64,000 nt of DNA from Ralstonia soli. GTDB taxonomy: Bacteria; Pseudomonadota; Gammaproteobacteria; Burkholderiales; Burkholderiaceae. Shown in pieces: positions 34,829 through 43,096 of the stretch. Made by a program: the position numbers and the translations under genes. The notes beneath the pieces were generated by a model. It saw only the letters and a list, made by a program, of their open reading frames with translations, searched no databases and had not been told where the DNA came from. Every line of letters starts with the position of its first letter. Position 1 is the first letter of the stretch. The stretch is taken from positions 4,037-68,036 of the forward strand of contig NZ_JAMXHT010000010.1 of NCBI RefSeq assembly GCF_023955655.1. The letters are read 5' to 3'.

Positions 34829-35859
34829 ACGTGCTGCAGCAACTGATGCGGTCTCCGCAGGCCGCCGCGCACACGCAGGGGCATGGGCTGCCGAACGGGC
34901 GCTGGTCGCCGCTCGAGTTGGTGTTCTGGTGTGTGCCCGTGGCGGTGTTCTTTCTGCTTCCCGATTACCTCGTCTTCGGCAGCCAGGTGCTGATCGTCGG
35001 ACTGTTTGCGCTGTCGCTGGATTTGGTGCTCGGCTGTGCGGGCATCGTGTCGCTGGGGCATGCGGGCTTCTTTGGGCTCGGCGCCTATACGGCGGGGTTG
35101 CTTGCAGCGCATGGCTGGGGCGAGCCGCTCACGGGGCTGGTAGCCGGCGCCATCGTTGCCGCGCTGGGTGGCTTCTGCGTGAGCTTCCTCGTGGTGCGCG
35201 GACAGGACCTGACCCGCCTGATGGTCACCCTCGGCATTGGCCTGATGCTGTATGAGGCGGCTAATAAGATGGCGTTCCTGACCGGCGGTGTCGACGGCCT
35301 TTCCGGCGTGACGATGGGCAACCTGCTCGGCACCTTTGCATTCGACCTGGAGGGCCGCACGGCGTACGTCTACAGCCTGGTCGTGCTGTTCCTGGTGTTC
35401 GTGCTGTTGCGCCGGCTCGTGCGCTCACCGTTCGGGCTGTCGCTGCGAGGGATTCAGCAAGGCCCGAAGCGCATGCCGGCCATCGGCGCTGATGTGCGCA
35501 TGCGTCTGGTGGCGGCCTTCACCGTGAGTGCGGCGATTGCCGGTGTGGCGGGCGGACTGCTCGCGCAGACCACGCAGTTTGTCGGGCTCGACTCGCTTGG
35601 GTTCTCGCGCTCGGCCGAGTTGCTGATCATGCTGGTGCTGGGCGGCACGGGGCGGCTGTATGGCGCATTGATCGGCGCCGCGGTGTTCATGGTGGCGCAG
35701 GATGTGCTGGCCGGCATCAACCCGGTCTACTGGCAGTTCTGGATCGGGCTGCTGCTCATGGTGATCGTGCTGTTTGCGCGCGGCGGCATTCTCGGCGGGC
35801 TGGAGGCTGCGGTGTCCGCCATCCAGGCATGGCGAGCCCGCAACGGAGGCGCCGCATGA
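34825..35859 (+). CDS. Branched-chain-type ABC transporter permease (LivM-like)
   Basis: The 344-residue permease has about nine membrane helices and the LivM signature LGCAGIVSLGHAGFFGLGAY near residue 70. It forms the second half of the channel with the LivH-like protein. It overlaps the previous gene by four bases and the next gene by four bases. Confidence 0.88.
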   Translation: MNVLQQLMRSPQAAAHTQGHGLPNGRWSPLELVFWCVPVAVFFLLPDYLVFGSQVLIVGLFALSLDLVLGCAGIVSLGHAGFFGLGAYTAGLLAAHGWGEPLTGLVAGAIVAALGGFCVSFLVVRGQDLTRLMVTLGIGLMLYEAANKMAFLTGGVDGLSGVTMGNLLGTFAFDLEGRTAYVYSLVVLFLVFVLLRRLVRSPFGLSLRGIQQGPKRMPAIGADVRMRLVAAFTVSAAIAGVAGGLLAQTTQFVGLDSLGFSRSAELLIMLVLGGTGRLYGALIGAAVFMVAQDVLAGINPVYWQFWIGLLLMVIVLFARGGILGGLEAAVSAIQAWRARNGGAA

Positions 35860-36629
35860 ACGTGCTGACCATGCATCCCACGCCCACGCTGAGCACACGT
35901 GGCCTCTCCCGGCGCTGGGGCGCGTTTCACGCCAATTCCGATATCTCGCTGTCGTTCAAGCCCGGCGCGCGGCATGCGCTGATCGGCCCCAACGGTGCCG
36001 GCAAGACCACCTTCATCAACCTGCTGACCGGCACGCTGGCGCCCACCGCGGGCCAAGTGCTGCTGGATCAGGAGGACATCACACGGCTGCCCGCGCACCG
36101 GCGCGTCAAGCGCGGCATCACGCGCACATTCCAGATCAACACGTTGTTCCCGGGGCTGACGGTGCTCGAATCGGTGATGCTGGCCATCTTCGAGCGCACC
36201 GGTGCATCGTGGCACTGGCATCGCACGGTTGCGTCGCACAAGGAGGCGCGCGAAGAAGCGATGGCGCTGTTGGGCCGCCTGCAACTGGGCGCCGACGCGC
36301 TGTCGCCCACGCATGCGTTGCCGTATGGCAAACAGCGGCTCGTGGAGATTGCCCTGGCGCTGGCGACGCACCCGCGCATTCTGTTGCTCGACGAGCCAGC
36401 CGCCGGCATCCCCACCGGCGAGAGTACCGAGCTGTTCGAGGTGATTGCCAGCCTGCCGCGCGACATCACCATCGTCTTCATCGAGCATGACATGAACCTC
36501 GTCTTCCGCTTTGCCGAGCGGATCACCGTGCTGGTGGGTGGCCGCGTGCTGACCGAAGGCACGCCAGAGGAGATTGCCGCCGACCCGCGCGTGCGCGAGG
36601 TCTACCTCGGGGAGGCCGAACATGCCTGA
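35856..36629 (+). CDS. Branched-chain-type ABC transporter ATPase (LivG-like)
   Basis: The 257-residue ATPase has Walker A GPNGAGKTT, the Liv-type RTFQINTLFPGLTVLE, and Walker B ILLLDEPAAGIP. The ABC signature is LPYGKQR rather than the usual LSYGxQR, a mild departure. Near the C-terminus is the D/H-loop segment FIEHDMNLVF. The start at 35856 overlaps the LivM-like stop. It pairs with the LivF-like ATPase. Confidence 0.88.
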   Translation: MNVLTMHPTPTLSTRGLSRRWGAFHANSDISLSFKPGARHALIGPNGAGKTTFINLLTGTLAPTAGQVLLDQEDITRLPAHRRVKRGITRTFQINTLFPGLTVLESVMLAIFERTGASWHWHRTVASHKEAREEAMALLGRLQLGADALSPTHALPYGKQRLVEIALALATHPRILLLDEPAAGIPTGESTELFEVIASLPRDITIVFIEHDMNLVFRFAERITVLVGGRVLTEGTPEEIAADPRVREVYLGEAEHA

Positions 36630-37323
36630 GTTGCTGTCCTTCGAGAACGTAACGGCCGGCTACGGCAATGCCGTCGTGCTGGACGATGTGTCCTTCACGC
36701 TGGACGCGGGCGGTAGCCTCGCATTGCTGGGCCGCAACGGCGTTGGCAAAACCACGCTGCTGAGCACGCTGATGGGCTTCACGCGATTGCACGGCGGACG
36801 CATCCGCTGGCAGGGCGCGGACATCGCCAAGGTGGCGCCGCATCGGCGTGCGCGGGCGGGTCTGGGCTGGGTGCCGCAAGAGCGGTGGATGTTTCCGTCG
36901 CTGACGGTGGAGGAGCATCTCACCGCCGTCGCACGGCCCGGCGCGTGGGACGTGGCGCGCGTGTACAAGACGTTCCCGCGCCTGCAGGAGCGGCGGCGCA
37001 ATCTCGGCAATCAGCTTTCGGGCGGCGAGCAGCAGATGGTCGCCATTGCCCGCGCGCTGATGACGAATCCCGCGCTGCTGTTGCTCGATGAACCGATGGA
37101 AGGCCTCGCGCCGATCATCGTGCAGGAGCTTGGCCGTGCCATCCGCGCGCTGGTGGAAGAGGGCGGCATGGCGGTAATCGTGGTGGAGCAGCACGCGCGC
37201 CTGGCGCTGGAGCTGACGCAGCGTGCGCTCGTGCTCGATCGCGGGCGCATCGTGCATGCATCGGCCAGCGCGGAGTTGCTGGCCGATGCACCGCTGCTGC
37301 AACGGCTCGTGTCCGTTGCGTAA
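36622..37323 (+). CDS. Branched-chain-type ABC transporter ATPase (LivF-like)
   Basis: The 233-residue ATPase has Walker A GRNGVGKTT, the LivF-type segment GLGWVPQERWMFPSLTVEEH, the signature LSGGEQQM and Walker B LLLLDEPMEGLAP. It overlaps the LivG-like gene by 8 bases and ends the plus-strand run that began with pcaI. The matching binding-protein gene lies convergently, only 14 bases away. Confidence 0.9.
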   Translation: MPELLSFENVTAGYGNAVVLDDVSFTLDAGGSLALLGRNGVGKTTLLSTLMGFTRLHGGRIRWQGADIAKVAPHRRARAGLGWVPQERWMFPSLTVEEHLTAVARPGAWDVARVYKTFPRLQERRRNLGNQLSGGEQQMVAIARALMTNPALLLLDEPMEGLAPIIVQELGRAIRALVEEGGMAVIVVEQHARLALELTQRALVLDRGRIVHASASAELLADAPLLQRLVSVA

Positions 37324-37337
37324 CGTTGAATTGGGCG

Positions 37338-38507
37338 TTACTTGCCCGGGTCCTTCACGTCGGCAAACTTGTCGAACTCGACGTTGTAAAGCTCGTTGCC
37401 GACCTTCTCCACCTTGCGGATGTAGACCGTCTGCACCACGTCGCGCGTAGCGGGGTCGATGGTGATCGGCCCGCGCGGGCTGTCGATCTTCATGCCCTTG
37501 AAGGCCGCCATGGCCTTCTCCCCGTCGATCTTGCCGCCCAACTTGTTGATGACGTTGTAGATCGCGCCGATGCCGTCATACGCAGCCACGGCCATGAAAT
37601 TCGGACGGCCCGCGCCGGGGTTGGCATCCGCAAAGGCCTTCAGGAAGGTCTTGTTCTGCGGCGAGTCGTGCGCGGCCGAGTAGTGGAACGACGTGATGAC
37701 GCCCAGCGTCGAGTCGCCCATGGCGGGCAGGACGTGGTCATCCGTCAGGTCGCCCGTGGCGATGACCTTGGTGCCGGCCTGCGCCAGCCCGCGCTCGCGG
37801 AAGCCCTTCATGAACGCCACGCCCTGTTCGCCAGCGGGCAGGAAGACGAACACCGCCTGCGGCTTGGCGTCCTTCACGCGCTGGATGAACGGCGCGAATT
37901 CCGGATTGCGCAGCGGCACGCGCACGGCTTCCACCACCTGGCCGCCGCCGGCCGTGAAGGTCTGCTTGAACGCGTTCTCCGCATCGACGCCGGGCGCGTA
38001 GTCGGCCACTACGGTCGCGACTTGTTTGATGCCGTTCTTCAGTGCCCACGAGGCGATCGGCGCGGAGATCTGGGGCAACGTCATCGATACGCGCGTCACG
38101 TAGTCCGACTTGGTGGTGATCGATGACGATGCGGCGTTGAAGATCACCATCGGCTTCTTCGCCTGCTGCGCGATGGGCGTGACGGCCAGTGCTTCGGGCG
38201 TCAGGCCGAAGCCGGCGAGGAAGTCGACCTTGTCGCGTACCACCAGTTCCTGGGCCAGGCGCTTGGCCACGTCGGGCACGGGGCCCGTCGTGTCCTTCAG
38301 GATGATCTGCACCTGGCGCCCGCCTGCGGTCGTGCCGTGCAGCTTCTGATACGCCTTGATGCCGCCTTCCATCTGTTTGCCGTAGTCGGCAAAGGGGCCG
38401 GAAAAGGGCGCGATCAGGCCGATCTTGATCGGCTCGTCGGCAAAGGCGGGCAGGGTGGTCGCGAGCGCAGCAGCAACGGCGGTCAACAGCAGGGCACGAC
38501 GTTTCAT
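37338..38507 (-). CDS. ABC transporter periplasmic binding protein (Leu/Ile/Val family, probable aromatic-acid binder)
   Basis: The 389-residue protein has a signal peptide (cut after LPAFA, about residue 23) and a type-I binding fold: IKIGLIAPFSGPFADYGKQM, LAGFGLTPEALAVTPIAQQA and FNAASSSITTKSDYVTRVS. It should serve the LivHMGF-like genes, which lack a binding protein of their own. Relatives in pca clusters bind aromatic acids or their breakdown products; the ligand here is inferred. It is read against the operon and so has its own promoter, perhaps giving separate control. Confidence 0.86.
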   Translation of the reverse strand: MKRRALLLTAVAAALATTLPAFADEPIKIGLIAPFSGPFADYGKQMEGGIKAYQKLHGTTAGGRQVQIILKDTTGPVPDVAKRLAQELVVRDKVDFLAGFGLTPEALAVTPIAQQAKKPMVIFNAASSSITTKSDYVTRVSMTLPQISAPIASWALKNGIKQVATVVADYAPGVDAENAFKQTFTAGGGQVVEAVRVPLRNPEFAPFIQRVKDAKPQAVFVFLPAGEQGVAFMKGFRERGLAQAGTKVIATGDLTDDHVLPAMGDSTLGVITSFHYSAAHDSPQNKTFLKAFADANPGAGRPNFMAVAAYDGIGAIYNVINKLGGKIDGEKAMAAFKGMKIDSPRGPITIDPATRDVVQTVYIRKVEKVGNELYNVEFDKFADVKDPGK

Positions 38508-38646
38508 GAAGGTCTCCAAGGGTGGGTCGGCAAACGTGAGCCGGTAGTCAGCACAACGGCGTCGTTTGCGCGTGGCGACGATGCTAAAGGCTCTGTGTTC
38601 GTGCTGCAATCGACTGCTCGGATTGTGACCACCAGCGGCCGGTCGA

Positions 38647-39624
38647 TTACTTCGTGTTTTTGCGCTTGGCGGGCCGGTGGCCGGGCTCGCGCCATTCGTC
38701 CGCCTCGTCGTTGAACAGCGACGACACCAGCGCGCGGAACCACTGGCTGCGCGCATCGTTGTGGAACTTGCGGTGCCAGTGCTGCTTGAGGTCAAAGCTC
38801 GGCAACTCCAGCGGCGGCGTCATCACGCAGATGTTGGCGTGCGACTGCATGAACGACAGCCCTACCGCGTGCGGCACCGTGGCAATCAGATCCGTGCGCG
38901 CGAGGATGAACGGGATGCTCATGAAATGCGGCGTGAGCAGCGCAGGCGTACGGCGGATGCGCTTGCGTTCCAGAAAGCGCTCGTACAGCTCCTGACTGCG
39001 CCCCTCCGCACGCACCACGGCGTGCCCATATTCGAGGAACTGCGCCATCGACAGCTTCGTGTTGCCGCCACGCGTAACAGGATGGTCAGCCCGCACGATG
39101 CACGTGAAGTAATGCGTGAACAGCCGCTGCTGAAAGAAATTGTTCTTCTTCAGATCAGGGAAATAACCGACGGCGAGGTCCAGCGAACCGGTCTCCAGCG
39201 CGCGCTCGATCTGCGCGGGCGGCAGCGACACGGATTGCACTGACGCCCGCGGCGCCTCGCGTGCCATGGCCTCGACAATGCGCGGCAGGAACACCATCTC
39301 GCCCACATCCGAGAGCGCAATCGAGAACAGGTGCGTGGTGGTTGCTGGATCGAACGCTCCGGTTTCCAGGATGCCTTGCTGCACACGCGCCAGCACATCG
39401 CGCGCGGCTGGAATGAGTGCCAGTGCACGCGGCGTCGGCTCCATGCCGCGCGAGGTGCGTACAAACAGCGGGTCATCAAACGCGGCACGCAGTTTGGCCA
39501 GCGCCGTGCTCACGCCCGGCTGGCTCATGCCGAGCTGCTGTGCTGCCATGCTCACGCTGCGCGCATCGTGCAACGCCATCAGGATCGGCAGCAGGTTCAA
39601 GTCAAAGTCGGGCAGGGTGGACAT
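38647..39624 (-). CDS. LysR-family regulator, probable activator of pobA
   Basis: The 325-residue protein has an N-terminal LysR helix-turn-helix (about 8-65, ARSVSMAAQQLGMSQPGVST) and a substrate-binding domain. It is divergent from pobA, and a 23-bp perfect palindrome lies between them, so it most likely controls pobA in response to 4-hydroxybenzoate. This differs from Acinetobacter (IclR-type PobR) and Agrobacterium (AraC-type). The start at 39624 is the Met before the HTH; longer starts run into the palindrome. Confidence 0.87.
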   Translation of the reverse strand: MSTLPDFDLNLLPILMALHDARSVSMAAQQLGMSQPGVSTALAKLRAAFDDPLFVRTSRGMEPTPRALALIPAARDVLARVQQGILETGAFDPATTTHLFSIALSDVGEMVFLPRIVEAMAREAPRASVQSVSLPPAQIERALETGSLDLAVGYFPDLKKNNFFQQRLFTHYFTCIVRADHPVTRGGNTKLSMAQFLEYGHAVVRAEGRSQELYERFLERKRIRRTPALLTPHFMSIPFILARTDLIATVPHAVGLSFMQSHANICVMTPPLELPSFDLKQHWHRKFHNDARSQWFRALVSSLFNDEADEWREPGHRPAKRKNTK

Positions 39625-39643
39625 GGCGAACGCGTTATCTGAA

Positions 39644-39666
39644 TTGGCGATAAAGTTTATCGCCAA
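39644..39666. promoter_or_regulatory. 23-bp perfect palindrome between the LysR gene and pobA
   Basis: TTGGCGATAAA at 39644-39654 is repeated inverted at 39656-39666 around a single central G. The site lies 20 bases before the LysR start and 77 bases before pobA. It fits the LysR box rule (T-N11-A with dyad symmetry) and is by far the strongest symmetry in the gap. It is likely the binding site of the LysR protein. Confidence 0.75.
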
Positions 39667-39743
39667 TATTGCATTGTCGGATATCAAGGTGCGCGCCAAC
39701 AATGCTTGCCAGAACGATTCCAATCCATCTGGAGACAACCACC

Positions 39744-40967
39744 ATGCGCACACAGGTCGCCATCATCGGCGCGGGCCCGGCGGGCCTGCTGCTCGGGCAG
39801 CTTCTGCACCGCAACGGCATCGACGCCGTTATTCTCGAAACCAAGAGCCGCCAGTACGTGGAAGAGCGCATCCGCGCCGGCGTGCTGGAGCAGGGCACGG
39901 TCGACGTGCTCAACGAAGCGGGCGTAGGCGAGCGCATGCGCCGTGAAGGGCTGGTGCACCACGGCATCGACCTGCTGTTCGGCGGCAAGCGGCATCGCAT
40001 TGATCTGACGGCGATGTCGGGCGGGCGCTCCATCACCGTGTATGGGCAGCACGAGGTGGTGAAGGACCTGATTGCTGCGCGTGTGGAGCAAGGTGCGCCG
40101 TTGCTGTTCGATGTGTCCGACGTGTCGGTGCACGATATCGAATCGGCCACGCCTTCGGTGCGCTTCGTGCACGACGGCGTGCCGCAGACACTGCAATGCG
40201 ACTACATCGCCGGATGCGATGGGTTTCACGGTATCTGCCGGCCCGCGATTCCGGCGCAGCGGCAAGCCGTGTACGAGCGTGTGTATCCATTCGCGTGGCT
40301 CGGCATCCTCGCCGAAGCGGAACCGGCGGCCGACGAATTGATTTACGCAAGCCATGACCGCGGCTTCGCATTGTTCAGCATGCGCTCGCCCAAGATCACG
40401 CGGCTCTACCTGCAATGCAAGCCGGACGAGAACCTGGCCGAATGGTCCGACGCCCGCATCTGGGATGAACTCCACACGCGCCTGGAGAACAACGACGGCT
40501 GGCACCTCAAGGAAGGCACGATCCTGCAAAAGAGCGTCACGCCGATGCGCAGCTTTGTCTGCGAGACCATGCAGCATGGCAGGCTGTTCCTCGCCGGCGA
40601 CGCGGCGCACATCGTGCCGCCAACAGGCGCAAAAGGCATGAACCTGGCGGTGGCTGACGTGCGCGTGCTGGCGCAGGCACTGACGGCGCGGTACCAGCGG
40701 AACGACATCGCGCAACTCGCGGCCTACTCCGAGCGCTGTCTGCAACGCGTCTGGCGCGCCGAGCACTTCTCGTGGTGGATGACGTCAATGCTGCATCGTT
40801 TTGACGATCACTCGCCTTTCATGCAGAAGCTGCAGCGCGCCGAACTGGATTACGTGACGAGTTCGCCGGCGGGTGCACGCGTGCTGGCCGAGAACTACGT
40901 CGGCCTGCCGTTTGCCGATGCCCCAGCCAGCGCCCTGAGCGTGGTCAGCGGGACGAGGGCGGCGTAG
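39744..40967 (+). CDS. pobA: 4-Hydroxybenzoate 3-monooxygenase
   Basis: PobA is a flavoprotein that hydroxylates 4-hydroxybenzoate to protocatechuate with NAD(P)H and oxygen. The 407-residue product starts with the FAD motif VAIIGAGPAGLLLGQLL, has CDYIAGCDGFHGICR (the DG motif) and GRLFLAGDAAHIVPPTGAKG near residue 285. Segments ETKSRQYVEERIRAGVLEQG match PobA. It is somewhat longer at its C-terminus than the 394-residue Pseudomonas enzyme. Protocatechuate formed here would enter the pca pathway after ring cleavage by PcaGH, encoded elsewhere. Confidence 0.95.
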   Translation: MRTQVAIIGAGPAGLLLGQLLHRNGIDAVILETKSRQYVEERIRAGVLEQGTVDVLNEAGVGERMRREGLVHHGIDLLFGGKRHRIDLTAMSGGRSITVYGQHEVVKDLIAARVEQGAPLLFDVSDVSVHDIESATPSVRFVHDGVPQTLQCDYIAGCDGFHGICRPAIPAQRQAVYERVYPFAWLGILAEAEPAADELIYASHDRGFALFSMRSPKITRLYLQCKPDENLAEWSDARIWDELHTRLENNDGWHLKEGTILQKSVTPMRSFVCETMQHGRLFLAGDAAHIVPPTGAKGMNLAVADVRVLAQALTARYQRNDIAQLAAYSERCLQRVWRAEHFSWWMTSMLHRFDDHSPFMQKLQRAELDYVTSSPAGARVLAENYVGLPFADAPASALSVVSGTRAA

Positions 40968-41106
40968 TCCGGATTGCCGGCCGGGGCAACCCTTCTCCTG
41001 GCGGAGGCACGGCGCTGATCAAACGTTGGCGCCACTTTCATCGCCATGAAAAACGGGCAGGTGTATAGTCGGACAGCACTCGACGTTCAAGAAGGGGGCA
41101 TTTCAG

Positions 41107-41400
41107 ATGGACACTTCGCCGGCGGGCCAATACAAAGGCTTCGACATTTATCCGTTGGCTTTCCAACATGAACGCACGGCACGCTGGCCCGAGGCCAGGG
41201 AAGACCGCAGCTATAACGCGGCCGTGATGATCTGTCGGGAGGGGGAGTCGCCCGAACCCGGGCAAACGCAGGTGTTTCGCCTCTCAGGGGACCAGCAGTT
41301 CGCCAATGTAGGTGATGCGCGCCTCGCAGCGCTGCGCTTTGCCGAGAGCATCATTGATGGCGGCGTGCCGGATCTGTCGCTCACAGCCGACGGTGCCTGA
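41107..41400 (+). CDS. Small hypothetical protein (97 aa)
   Basis: I do not recognise this family with certainty. The 97-residue product is soluble and has no signal or membrane segment. It begins with a short beta-like part (YKGFDIYPLAF) and continues with TARWPEAREDRSYNAAVMIC and a helix DARLAALRFAESIIDGG. The layout suggests a compact single domain. AAGAAGGGGG precedes the ATG, and a TATAGT hexamer lies at 41063-41068. Strong G/C third-position bias supports it being real. Confidence 0.65.
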   Translation: MDTSPAGQYKGFDIYPLAFQHERTARWPEAREDRSYNAAVMICREGESPEPGQTQVFRLSGDQQFANVGDARLAALRFAESIIDGGVPDLSLTADGA

Positions 41401-41748
41401 AGCCGAATCCCCCTGCCCGTGATAGAATATCGGGCGAATCCGGCACGCCGCCGGGCCAATCATGGCCGGTGGCTGCCGAATCCAGCACCGGGGATCACCC
41501 CGCGCCGAGTCGGGCGGCGCGCATCTGCGACCGCCACCCATTCCTCGCTCTCGCTTGTACCAAGCACCACGTGCCACTGGCGGGCGCGATTTGTGTTTGG
41601 TGCAGCCAGGTACCCCCCCGCCCGCTGTCCGGGCAGATGATCGCGGCGATACAGCTGCATGCCCATGGGGTGTGCAGTGTGGTTCGGGTGGGTCATCACA
41701 TCATTGCAACCATCGGCGCAGCCGCGTGCTGCATACAAAGGAACGAGT
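41401..41748 (+). promoter_or_regulatory. infA upstream region with candidate -10 box and long structured leader
   Basis: No gene is supported in this 348-bp gap. The hexamer TAGAAT at 41423-41428 is a good -10 candidate, though its -35 is poor. If used, the infA message would have a leader of about 310 bases. A GC-rich imperfect hairpin lies at 41447-41473 (GCCGCCGGGCC against GGCCGGTGGC), and GGGG-ATCA-CCCC follows at about 41492. Long structured leaders are common on cold-inducible genes. Confidence 0.4.
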
Positions 41749-41967
41749 TTGGCCAAGGAAGAACTGATTGAATTTGAAGGGGTGGTCTCTGAAGCACTGC
41801 CCGACAATCGTTTTCGCGTGCAACTGGAAAACGGCGTAGAGATTTGGGCTTACGCATCGGGCAAGATGCAGAAGCACCGCATCCGCATTCTCGCAGGCGA
41901 CCGCGTGAAGCTGGAAATGTCGCCGTACGACCTCACCAAGGGTCGCATCAACTACCGGCACAAGTAA
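41749..41967 (+). CDS. infA: Translation initiation factor IF-1 (paralogue)
   Basis: The 72-residue product is a complete IF-1, an S1/OB-fold protein that occupies the ribosomal A site during initiation. It begins [20 protein letters not shown] and ends GRINYRHK, both diagnostic. The start is TTG, set by AAAGGAA about seven bases upstream and the family length. It lies alone, not in the ribosomal-protein cluster, so it is likely a second copy (infA2), as known in Burkholderiaceae. A long leader precedes it and a terminator follows. Confidence 0.92.
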   Translation: MAKEELIEFEGVVSEALPDNRFRVQLENGVEIWAYASGKMQKHRIRILAGDRVKLEMSPYDLTKGRINYRHK

Positions 41968-42012
41968 AAACGGCTGTGCCGTGAAGGCGTCCATCCTGTG
42001 GACGTTTCAAAG

Positions 42013-42046
42013 AAACCGCGCGTCTGCAAGGATTCGCGGTTTTTTG
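42013..42046 (+). terminator. Terminator of infA
   Basis: An 8-bp stem (AAACCGCG/CGCGGTTT) with a 14-base loop runs into six T residues. It lies about 45 bases after infA. Confidence 0.75.
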
Positions 42047-42130
42047 TTGTCACGGTGCGGGTGATGCCGGGCTCACAAGGCGCCGGTCCCTCGCATGGTC
42101 CCGGGTCGACCACGAGCCGGATTCGATCGA

Positions 42131-42165
42131 CAAAAAACCCGCATCAGCTCGCGCTGGGCGGGTTT
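42131..42165 (-). terminator. Terminator of galU
   Basis: An 8-bp stem (AAACCCGC/GCGGGTTT) is followed on the minus strand by a run of U residues from the A-tract at 42132-42137. It ends the galU transcript. Confidence 0.78.
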
Positions 42166-42184
42166 GTTGTTGCGCAGGTGCAAC

Positions 42185-43057
42185 TCAGCCGCGCGAAGCG
42201 AGGTAGGCGCGGAACTCGTCCGCCACTTCTTTGTGCTTGAGGGCGAATTCCACGGTGGCCTTCAGGTAACCCAGCTTGCTGCCGCAGTCATAGCGCACGC
42301 CCTTGTAGCGGTAGGCCAGTACCTGCTCGGCCGACAGCAGCGACTGGATGGCATCCGTCAGTTGCAACTCGCCGCCGGCGCCCGGCTTCAGGTTGCGGAT
42401 GTGATCGAAAATGCGCGGCGTCAGGATATAGCGGCCGACCACGCCCAGGTTCGACGGTGCGTTCTCGGGTGCCGGCTTTTCGACGATGCCTGACATCTTG
42501 ATCACGCTGCCGTCTTCTTCCCACGGGCGGCCATCCACCACACCGTACGAACGGCTCTGCTCACGGTCGATCTCTTCCACGCCGATCACCGAGCAGTTGT
42601 AGTGGTCGTACAGATCGACCATCTGCTTCATGACGGGCGGGTTGCCGTCGAGCAAGTCGTCAGCCAGGATGACCGCGAAGGGCGCATCGCCGACCAGCTT
42701 CTCGGCGCATTGCACCGCGTGGCCGAGGCCCAGCGCTTCGGGCTGTCGCACGTAGAAGCAGTCGACGTGAGATGGCTTGATCGAATGCACCACCTCGAGC
42801 AGGGCGGTCTTCTGCTTGGCTGCCAGTTCGGCTTCGAGCTCGTAGGCCTTGTCGAAGTGGTCTTCAATGGCGCGCTTGCTGCGGCCGGTCACGAAGATCA
42901 TCTCGGTGATGCCGGCGGCCATGGCTTCTTCCACGGCGTACTGAATCAGCGGCTTGTCCACCACCGGCAGCATTTCCTTCGGGCTGGCCTTGGTGGCCGG
43001 CAGAAAACGGGTGCCGAGTCCAGCAACAGGGAAGACGGCTTTGGTGACACGTTGCAT
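42185..43057 (-). CDS. galU: UTP-glucose-1-phosphate uridylyltransferase
   Basis: GalU makes UDP-glucose from UTP and glucose-1-phosphate for lipopolysaccharide, exopolysaccharide and trehalose synthesis. The 290-residue product has the nucleotide-binding start [20 protein letters not shown] followed by [10 protein letters not shown], and the later DDLLDGNPP and [14 protein letters not shown] segments. It lies 39 bases after valS on the same strand, so the two may be co-transcribed. UDP-glucose could feed the polysaccharide synthase at 16445, but no link is shown here. Confidence 0.96.
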   Translation of the reverse strand: MQRVTKAVFPVAGLGTRFLPATKASPKEMLPVVDKPLIQYAVEEAMAAGITEMIFVTGRSKRAIEDHFDKAYELEAELAAKQKTALLEVVHSIKPSHVDCFYVRQPEALGLGHAVQCAEKLVGDAPFAVILADDLLDGNPPVMKQMVDLYDHYNCSVIGVEEIDREQSRSYGVVDGRPWEEDGSVIKMSGIVEKPAPENAPSNLGVVGRYILTPRIFDHIRNLKPGAGGELQLTDAIQSLLSAEQVLAYRYKGVRYDCGSKLGYLKATVEFALKHKEVADEFRAYLASRG

Positions 43058-43096
43058 CGTGGTTTCCTTGACGACGTTTGATTCTTGACCCGACGC

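Noticed and set aside
37320-37341. GTAACG/CGTTAC inverted repeat between livF-like and binding-protein genes
   Set aside because: Only a 6-bp stem with no T-run on either strand. It is formed mainly by the two stop codons and flanking bases, so a terminator call is not supported.
40970-40992. TTGCC/GGCAA-type stem after pobA
   Set aside because: The arms are short and no T-tract follows; not enough for a terminator.
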